From Sphagnum compactum (taxonomy: Eukaryota; Bryophyta; Sphagnopsida; Sphagnales), in contig OZ234496.1 of assembly GCA_965153455.1 (NCBI GenBank), positions 16,484,304 to 16,548,303 on the forward strand: a stretch of DNA of 64,000 nucleotides, given 5' to 3'. Both the position numbers and the translations under genes were made by a program. Shown piece after piece: positions 55,072 through 64,000 of the stretch (positions are counted from its first letter, which is position 1; the number at the start of each line of letters is the position of its first letter). The notes under the pieces are model-generated. The model did not search any database and was not told the DNA's origin. It saw only the letters and a list, made by a program, of their open reading frames with translations.

Positions 55072-58000
55072 ATTGTTGATTGAAACAAAAAAAATGGAAA
55101 TTACTACAAATTTGTAAACATGAATGCAATGACCCTTTAAGACCTGCAAATCCTAATCTTTGAAAATTGTTCAAATTTTTATTATTATTTTAATCCATTA
55201 TTTACGAATCAAATAAAAAAAAGGAACATTTTAAGCCCTCCTAGAAATTAAAAGCATTAAAACATGCTCCTTTTGTGTTCCTAAACAAAAAAAGCTCGAA
55301 ATGTTACTTTTCTAGAACTTTTTCCTTGACCATTCATTTGAAATATCAAAACTAGACTTAATTTTTTATAAATCCATTTGCAGTTTCAAATTTCACACAA
55401 CCTATGTAATCTTTTGATATAAAATTCAAAGTGAAAAATCTTTTCTAAGTGAATCCTATGTTGGTTTGAAGTTGAATGGGTTTAAGAAATTTGGAGTGTG
55501 GCATTCCTAGTGATATATACCACCCAAGGTGGGTTTGTTTTATACAACCTAGTAAATGAACTAATTTAAATGTTTCCTATTTGTTAAAAAGTTTGATCGG
55601 TTTAGTAAAATAAAGGTTACATTCCTAATGGTACTACCCAAGGATATTATTGTCCACCATCATAAATTTACTTTCAAACATCTTGAATATAATCAAAACT
55701 GTTACATAACCCTAACAATTTGTAGTGGTAATGAAGACATGTATGGAATTAAATTTTTTATTTCTTTAGAAAAAAAACCAAAGAATTCAAGCCTCTCAAA
55801 TGTCAAGTATCTTTATGCAAGGATGCCCAACATGTTGAAACATAATACATAAATAATTTTGTCTTGTGTGTCTTACATGTAACAATTAACATCCATAGAT
55901 ACATATTCACATAAATTACATGTCCCTTTTACATAAATACCAAGATATTTTAGACATGTTAACCTTGTTCTAAACAAATGAATGATTCACACATGATCTC
56001 AAATTATGACCTAGTTTGGGTGGTTACTAGTTTGGCCTTGCATTTGATGAGCTATCCCACATGGTGTTATGGATGTTCATGTTAGGATTATGTTTCCTAT
56101 TCCCCATGTTTCTAAACAATATTATAGCTACTTGGTTCTTGTTTAGAAACCACATGAACCAAATCCCATCTACATATCAAATACAAGACCATTAAGTTAA
56201 ACATGTAATTACAATAATTGTTTTTAAAATTGAAACTTGAAACATACAAGTGTTAGCACACTAGGGTGGACCAACATCAATTGAAAGTCCACTCCAAAGC
56301 CCATAATCAATGTATTTCTAAGTGTATTTTAAGTCTAGTGAATTGATTTGACTCACAAATTGGTTCAAATTACATCTTAAAATAACATATTTTTTCATAT
56401 TTGAATTCAAACCATCATTTTAAACTCCTTTTAAACACTTTTATTTAATATTGGTCTTGAAAAAATCAATCTTGATATCAAAATGAACTTTGCCATTATG
56501 AAATATTATAGATGAAATATAATTTGATATCTTCACAAATATAATATTCTTTTATTTGATTTTTTAACCTTAAATGTTATTAACCTTCAAACTATTTATG
56601 TTCCAAAGTTTCAAAATAAACACATTATGAGATTCCATTTCAATTTTAAATGTATTGTCATAATTATATTAAAATATATCTAGGATAAACCATTCATTAT
56701 TTTATTTTAGTTTTCATTGTTAAAAGACTTCATGTGTTAGTTTCAAATAAATGCGTTTCATTTTGTGATATCCAATAGTAGTTTAAAATTCCATGCAATG
56801 ATGATTAAAAGGCTAATATAATGACGATACATATATATCATTGTAGTCTGCAACTACACATATAATAATAAAAATAATTCCAAAATAGATTACCAAAGCT
56901 TTTAATGTGCTTATTTCTTCCACTAAAATATCTTAATGGATGTAAAAATCCAAAAATATTCATGGGAGAACTAGATTATATTTATGTAACTTAGACTAAT
57001 AAATAGTCACGAAAACCTTCATGGATAATTTGTCCTTAAATCAAATATATGGCCTCTTATCTCAAATCAAAGTATAAAATATATACTTCCCATAAAATTG
57101 TAGATCTAATAATATTGTTATTTTTTTCCTTGGATGGTTATCTTAATCACCTAGATTATTATAAATTTTCAACTATTGAAAACCAATTGTATATATAAAT
57201 GATGACGTATCATAATAGTCTGCAACAAAATAACTAATGTCAAATGTTGTCAACATGGCAATATGCCTCCACTGATATATATTTTATCAAATAGTGAGTT
57301 GTCAAAGGATTTGACTATCCAATTTGATTACCCCTTGATGACACAATGAATTATTGACATTGATTTGCCCAATTTAACTTTTGAATTCAACATATTCCTA
57401 TTTATTTTTTAAGTTTCTTTTTTGACTTGGTTCCAATTTTCATAACTTTATATAAATTGGAACAAAATAAATTCAACATTATAAAACCTTCACCCAAAAG
57501 TTAGTTTTTCAAAGAAAATTTACTTTGAACAAACTTACAATCTTATGGGAGTGAAAATTGGTCATTTTATTGCTAAATTTCTCCTAAAGTATATGTGTTG
57601 TTAACATGCATATATTTGCTTATGTTGTTATTATCACTTTCATTAGGTGTAAATATTATTGATTATGACACCTTTTTGCAACCATTCATGTTTGTTTTCA
57701 TAGTTCTTAATAGAAATCATTTGTGAGTTACAATTTTGTAACCTACAATTTTGCCCACCTTTTTAGTTACATGTGTTTCTTTCATGCCTTCAAGCATACG
57801 CAATGGTGAACCATGAATGTGGCAATGGTTTTTTCTTGAAAGAAAAATTAATTTTAGTATATAGGTTTACCCAAATTTTATGCCTTCAAATGGACTAGCT
57901 ATCCATGTATTGGTGTAATTGTGTTATTATTATTATTATTATTCAAATACATTTTCAAAATAACTACCAATCTTATATGGACTTTAGTACAGATTGTGCC

Positions 58001-60069
58001 AATCCATTTAAGCTTAATGACTTCACTCCTTTCCCTTGCCCACCTACATGGGGGATGGGAGCATAAACCTCCATCTCCTTTACCATTATTATTACTTCTT
58101 AATCACATTTTCAACATGAAGCATAAATTAAAAATAAAATATTTATTTAACCACTAAAGTGCATTTTATAAATCTAGATTTTCTTCCTGAGCCATTTGGT
58201 TTTAGTATATGTTTATTTGTTCATTGTTTTTTTAAGCCATATTTTTTGAATTATTTTGAAAAAAGTTCAAAATATTTTTAAGTAAGTAGTTAAAAATATA
58301 TAAACATAATAGGATGTGTATAATTTCCCACTTTATATTTATATACATTTTTAAAAATGGTTTGATGTTCTAAATGGTCCACATTTACTTGACATCAAAA
58401 GATGTTTAAAAAACGCATATAGAAAAAGCATCATTAAGGGCAATCCAATGGTGAGCCCATGAAATGTATTTATCCCATTATCCAAATATGTGGCCTCTTA
58501 TTCTTAACTTTGACTTTTGAATGTAACCAAGATAAATGAATAGTTGGATACCTTATCAAAATTATATGCAACTTAATGTAAAGCAACAACAAAACCCATC
58601 ATAAAATTGTGAAACATTGAATTTTTAAGTAAAATGTTCAAAAGCCAAATATTTTTTAATTGACATGCCTTAACTTTTCCAATTTCAAATTGTAAAAGTA
58701 AGTTTCCAATCGGTTTTAAAAATACAAATAGCTTTTGAAATCTATTTTTGTAATGCAACCTTCTTTTTCAAGTAAATAACTATCAAATAGGTTCTAACAA
58801 AAAATATATCTGAATTTTTTTTAATGAAGTGCTCAAATATATGATATTTTCATATCCTAACTTATTACATATATATATTTCATTGTGTTTTCTAACATAA
58901 AAGTACATTTGAACATATATCCCTTGATCAATTTCAAATATATTTTTTATCGATTTTAAAAGTTCATTTGCATTTAGTTTTTTTGGAATAAATTCTTATA
59001 AACTTAATATGGAAAATGGATTGTACTTGACGCATGATTTCAATCTTGAATTTGATGTTACTTTGTTGTAGTTATTTGAATGACAAAGAGTTTAAGTGGA
59101 AATGTATACCTTTTTTTAATACTTTATCTTGTTTTGACCCTTCTGTAACGTTTCACGAGTCATAGCTTTAGAACAAAAAATTTGTTACTATTTTTCTTAG
59201 TATGCCAACTTTGATGTTTTGGTCACAATTAACATAAAACAACTTGAACTTAATTTTTCATTAAAACAAAAATCTTTAGCATTGTTTTCCCTATAGTCCA
59301 CATCATCAACCAATTGTGACGTCAAAACATTTGCCAAATGAGCTCAAAACACTAATGTTCATATTCCACATTGAAAGGGATACAAAATTTCAAATATATA
59401 ATGAAATTTAACATCTATGAATTGATTTTCACCATTTTGGCATTAGCATTTGAAGTATTTTGAACAACTTGGAAACCACAAAAGGTCTTTCCATTGAACT
59501 TCAAAAGTGAGCCAATGCTTTCAAATAGCATTCTCCAACATTTAGTGACAACTCTTGGTCATTTTGTATGTATAATGCTTGAAAGTTATGGGCATAGGTA
59601 AAACAAAGGTAATGAAGTGTTAAGGATATTTAAGTATTATTGTATGTATTTTTTCCATTTTTTCCATATTTATGCCCATTTGGAAATTTTAATCTCAACA
59701 TAAACATGGAAAAATGTTAGTTACACATGAATGGAATGTTGCACAAAATGATTAATAGAAAATAAGACACCATCAACTTTGGAACAATTTCGTCATTTTG
59801 CTAAAAACCTCAAAATACATTAAACTTAACATCAATATGTTTATTTTGCTTATGGAGTTTTGAATTAATAATTATTCCAATGCCAAACTAGGTGCTCAAA
59901 ACAAAGTGGATTAAAAAAACCCAATATCAAATAAAAGGTGAATAGTAATATGATGTCTTCAATTTTAATGTAAGCAACAATATATATAATCCAATTCAGT
60001 GGTGTTAGTAATGCAAACATGTTTCCAATCTTCCATAGAATAAAACCATTGTTGATACATATACATATA
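55072..60069. other. AT-rich stretch of 5 kb without a gene
   Basis: No frame with family features, no terminal repeats recognised. Contains (ATT)n at 57923-57943. The plus-strand frame 55628-55852 and the others are short and motif-free. Confidence 0.45.
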
Positions 60070-60439
60070 TTATGTGTTATTCACACCTATGGGTAATGAC
60101 ATTGATAACGATAGTGTTTGTTATCACAATTCACATAAGGGAAAAAATCATCAATAACTAGCTTACATGGCATGATGATGTGACAGTTTATTTACAACGT
60201 TATTAACAGTGATAACTTCATCGATAACTTATTTATAAATCAAGTTAAATCTTCAAGATATGAAGATTCTTGCATCTACCATCATTGTTAAATTATCAAC
60301 CTATGCACAAGGCTAATAAGTTATCATCTTCATGAGTTCTCCCACTCCATCATTATAACATAGTCTACTCCATCCTCATTGCAACGCTCATTGCCATCAC
60401 TACTACAACACACACAACAATATTACGATGAGTTTTTCA

Positions 60440-61470
60440 AATTTTGTAAGGATCTTTATTATCACATGTGGAGGTGCAGGGCATGGATCAACATCCAAAG
60501 GTGGTCAAGCATCACAACAATGACATGGAAATTGGGAGCAGCACATGGTGGCGAACCCTAGAGCACACATGGTGCTACCAATACAAAGATGGAACAAGAT
60601 CATTAAAGATCTACAAGCATGCATTCATGTTCAGGTTCTAATAATAGGAAAATGTGTAAAGATAAATGGAACGGATTCAACTTCGATTACAAAAAGTTGT
60701 CAAATTATCACAAGGGAACCGGAAAACATACTTCATTTTGGGAGATGACTGTTTAGAAGAACGTGACAAGCATCACTTATCTTGCCAATTCAACAAAAAA
60801 ATTAATGAAACAATTGAAGTTTTTTAAGGGGAATAGATCATTCATGCACTACTTCACATGAAAGACTTGTAAGTAGAAGGTGATGGGAATTACGTTGCTA
60901 ATATCGAAAATTGACAAGACAAATAAGATTTTATAGAGCCACTACCCCATTCATTCATGGAAGAATTGCTTAGTGATCATTGTCCATGTGAGCAATATAA
61001 CTTGAGCCAAAACAACACAATCCACAAAATGCAAAGGTAGATTTCATGAACCTAGATGATGTAGTCAATAGTCTTCAGCAAGGTGGCCCCAATGGCCCTA
61101 AGATTGTCAATTTGTTGGACTTGTCATCTGCACCTACACCACCTCTGAGGACACCAATTACATTTGGAAACATAGGACAAAAGTAGAAGAAAATGAATGC
61201 ATTCTGATTAATTATTAAAACAAACAACAAAAACAACAAATTATTTATTAATGCAATGGATAGAATCAACCTTGTGTAGCTTGAACTGGAAGAACGTCAA
61301 ATGGTAATCCAAAATCACAACAGTAAAGAACAATTGCAATACTTCAAGCAGCAAGACAAAAAACTTCACAAGACTAACAAAGCCATGGTAAATGTTCTTT
61401 CAAACCTTAACATTTCCATGTGCCATGTTTTTATTCAAGACAAAATAAGCATGGCACATGGTGGTGAAGT
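60440..61470 (+). pseudogene. Harbinger Myb/SANT-like DNA-binding protein remnant
   Basis: In shifting frames: W-x-NIQRWSSI (about 60490), a diverged middle, then CKDKWNGFNFDYKKLSNYHK and GTGKHTSFWEM (about 60653-60748), the hallmark of the trihelix/Myb-SANT protein that partners Harbinger transposases. HLSCQFNKK-INETIEVF (about 60775-60820), HMKDL and VEGDGNYVANIEN (about 60855-60910) follow. A Pro/Ser linker (about 61110-61180) and a Glu/Gln/Lys-rich likely coiled coil (about 61260-61430) end it. Several stops and shifts. In the family this protein recruits the transposase to DNA and the nucleus. Confidence 0.65.
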
Positions 61471-61608
61471 GTAGCCATGTGCCATGCATATTTGTTTCAA
61501 CATCATTATCCACTACTTGCTAATTTAGATAGGCTTCCAATCATTAAGATCTCTTAGTCCAACAATAACTTTAAGATTGCCAATTCCATTTTATAAATCC
61601 AACTATCT

Positions 61609-62199
61609 TTAAAGGTCAAAATCCTTACCATCAATGATCATGTTGTAAAGAATACAACAACAAACCACCACATTAAGGACAAAATGGATGTGCAAATTTG
61701 TTTTCAAAATCAATTCTCTAAAGGTTTTCTCCAAGATCTCGAACACAATCTCTACAACACTTTTGCCTTTGATCAAATGTTTGTTGAATAGGGCTCCTAA
61801 AATGGTATGGTGCAAGTTTCTAACATGTTTGTGCAAGATCAGATCAACCATGGCAACAAGGGGTAACCTTTGTCCCCAAATATGTAAGGTCGACTGTCTT
61901 TTTCACCTCGATTTTGTTGGAATAAATCACCATGCATAGCTCTTTGGTACAAGTTAGATATTTGTAAGATTTGTGTCTTTATTCATGGAGCCAAGCATTC
62001 CCACAAAAATGTCTCCAATTTTTTTGTGGTAGTCAACTATAGCTTGTAGTTGCATGTTGTAACCCTTGGACTTGAAAGAAAAGTAATTAGCAATAGATTG
62101 TCCTTGAGATTTTAGGACATGTATTTGTGTGACATCAATAGTTCCATGGATTGATGGCGAACCACAAAAACTTTTGAACTTGGCCATAACCTTTACCAA
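61609..62199 (-). pseudogene. PIF/Harbinger transposase remnant (DDE_Tnp_4, HARBI1-like)
   Basis: On the minus strand: FKSFCGSPSIHGTIDVTQIHV carries the first catalytic Asp (GxIDxTxI, about 62170-62110). It is followed by NYFSFKSKGYNMQLQAIVDY, FVGMLGSMNKD (about 62005-61980), then in another frame KDSRPYIFGDKGYPLLPWL, carrying the second catalytic Asp (GDKGYPLLPWL, about 61890-61855). A further shift gives NKHLIKGKSVVEIVFEILEK (about 61790-61730, where the third acidic residue of the usual VENAFG motif is retained as Glu) and VVVCCCILYNM. At least two frameshifts. N-terminus beyond 62200 eroded. Non-functional. The triad residues are still readable, so the decay is fairly recent. Confidence 0.82.
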
Positions 62200-63455
62200 T
62201 TATTCTCCTTCAAGCCACATGATTTTATTTTTGAACACAATGTTCATAGCAAACACATTTGACTCTTGCAAAGCCAAGTGTACTATTGACTTGCCGATGG
62301 CAAAAGGTTCATTACATTGGAGTAGTTTTTTTGTCGCAGTGAATAAACTTATACAATGAACATGTGACCCATATCCCTAAAACTATAGCACATTGGTAAT
62401 GAATTTTCTTCTCCATCAAGTGTTTCAACTTTGAAGACAAATGGATAACAAAACCCATGCCAGCTCTGAAGTGTTCAATCTACAGAGAATCATTGTATTG
62501 TGTCATCAAAAAATGGGAATACCAAGCGGTGAACCTAGCTTTCACCCAATTGTTAAATTCTTTAATGAAGAAAAATTCAGAAATACAAAACACACAAAGT
62601 TGATGCAACATAAAAGAATTGAACATGGTGTGAAAGAACCTTTTACCTTTTAAACTTTATAATGGGAGCTGCTTTGGAAAGTGAAAACCAGAATTTGATG
62701 TTGCATTGTAACACAAGATGAACAACTTTTGAATTTACAAGAAAATCTACAAAAATAACATGAACAAAGCTAGATTATGAGACCGCATGACAACGTGCAA
62801 AAGAAAGAAAAACAAACACTTTCAAAACTTGCAACAAAAGAAAAACACAATGATGTCCATTTATTGCAAGCAAAAAAATCATGGTGATCTATAAACAAAG
62901 GTGCAAATAGTAAAACAAAAAAGAACAATGTGATAATGAAGAAGCCAGAAGAATGTTAAATGAAAAAACGATATGTCCAAAATGCTAAGTGTAAAGTGAA
63001 GAAGCCAAAAGAACGTTAAACGAAGAAACTAGATGTCCAAGTGCTAAATGCAATAATGAAAGAGCCAAATGAAGAGGCCAAATGTCCTAATGTTGATTAC
63101 GACAATGGAAAAGCTAGAAAAAACGTAAATGAAAAAGTCAAAAAAAGTTGGAAAGAAGCCAAATCTCCTATGTTGAATGCTAAAATGAAAAAACTAGAAA
63201 AGAATAGCTTGGAATGGCATTTGGTGATGTCAAATGGAATCAAGTACAAGTGTGCAAGAAGGTGAATAAATTAGTTATTTATCAGTTTGTCTTTGGAAGT
63301 GATAAAATTACTCAAATAATGTAGGTTAGTGGTGAAAAAGTGGTTAGGGTTTTTAAGTGGCGATAGTGTGTTAATGCTAGCGATGAACTAACCCTAAATT
63401 AAAAGACAACTAACTTTAACTTTCTTAATAACTACTAACAAGTGTGAATAGACCT

Positions 63456-64000
63456 TTATAGTAACAAATCCACTTTGCTAATTCAAACTATAATAGCTTT
63501 TCAAGCTTGGCAATAATTAAATTATTTTTGGAAATACTAATTTTTAAAAAAAATATCTATTTTAAATGCTAAAAATTGAAAAAAATACAAAGGAAGGAAA
63601 AATACAAAAAATGGTGGAAATTTGAAAGCTTCTTGCTAGATTAGGCCATCATTGTAGAACATGTGTCCAATAATTGACAGCATTTTTCTTTCCTATAATT
63701 TGGTAAAACATTATTTCTCCTCATTTTTGCAAAAAAGGGTAGTAGAAAATGTCGTAAAAGGTCTTATTATGTGAAAGATTCAAAGTCGAGAAAACTTGCC
63801 AGATAAATTGCCAATTATTTATTGCAAAAATTGCAGAAATTGTTTTTTTGTTGTTGAAATGAATTTTGAAAACTAAAATAATTATTCAACACCTTAGTGC
63901 TAAACCTGAAAAGGTCTTATTGTATAAAAATTTTCATTTCAATCTTTGTGTAAAATGGAAATTTTAATGTCAAGTTAAATTGTCTCTATGTTGTGTTTAA
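63456..64000. other. Flank right of the Harbinger element
   Basis: AT-rich, no gene or repeat recognised up to the window end. Confidence 0.45.

Larger units (their letters stand above)
60073..63455. mobile_element. Two-gene PIF/Harbinger element, TSD TTA
   Basis: The left end TGTGTTATTCACACC (60073) and the right end, reverse complement of AGGTCTATTCACACT (63455), share ATTCACAC at the same offset. They are flanked by perfect TTA (60070-60072, 63456-63458). The terminal repeats are short and diverged, but the same ATTCACAC offset is found in the MITE at 5015. Inside are a plus-strand Myb/SANT-like gene and a convergent minus-strand DDE transposase, the known two-gene layout of the superfamily. 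Both are disabled. Confidence 0.7.

Noticed and set aside
1-64000. CRISPR arrays, bacterial operons, rRNA or organellar insertions
   Set aside because: No regularly spaced identical repeats with unique spacers, no ribosome-binding-site-led gene clusters, and no sequence recognised as rRNA or organelle genes; the window is plant nuclear DNA.

Overview
The window is nuclear DNA from a land plant. It carries a NAC transcription factor gene, a family confined to plants, with the usual three-exon structure and canonical GT-AG introns. It also carries plant-type CACTA, PIF/Harbinger, hAT and Helitron elements in an AT-rich, gene-poor background. Several decayed transposase proteins resemble lineages I associate with non-flowering plants (mosses, ferns, lycophytes, conifers). 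That is recollection, not a search result, and I do not name a species.

Only two stretches look genic. (1) About 1.0-2.7 kb, minus strand: a short intronless reading frame (1162-1539) with a CpG-retaining leader upstream that may hold a 5'UTR intron. (2) About 45.0-49.3 kb, plus strand: a complete NAC gene (coding 46818-48447, 402 aa, VNS/VND-NST-SMB type), preceded by a GC-rich island with a strong minus-strand G-quadruplex motif.

Most of the rest is transposable-element debris, and several elements can be delimited to the base by terminal repeats plus target-site duplications (TSDs). In order: a foldback element (4145-4632); a Harbinger-type MITE with a TAA duplication (5015-5876); a Harbinger element with a broken plant-transposase gene (6050-7940); a CACTA element with a TAA duplication (10990-13631) that contains a two-tier satellite and a SINE-like insertion; a decayed hAT transposase (16.4-18.2 kb); a tandem duplication and an orphan exon-like piece (21.4-22.3 kb); a decayed DUF4371/KIAA1586-like transposase on the minus strand (27.5-29.2 kb); a run of hairpins (30.0-33.0 kb); a second foldback element enclosing an exon-like frame (33.7-34.4 kb); a 628-bp Helitron whose unoccupied paralogue is also in the window (37498-38125 versus 32.6-32.9 kb); a second hAT pseudogene (40.4-42.0 kb); a polypyrimidine tract (43.2-43.6 kb); a second CACTA element with a CCA duplication (52384-55068); and a two-gene Harbinger element with a TTA duplication (60073-63455).

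No rRNA gene, tRNA gene, CRISPR array or intact transposase was found. The elements are probably immobile or depend on copies elsewhere. The two host genes are unrelated in function as far as the sequence shows. The main novelty candidates are the satellite-bearing CACTA element, the terminal-repeat family shared by the small MITE and the large Harbinger element, and the cluster of imperfect hairpins that could give rise to small RNAs.
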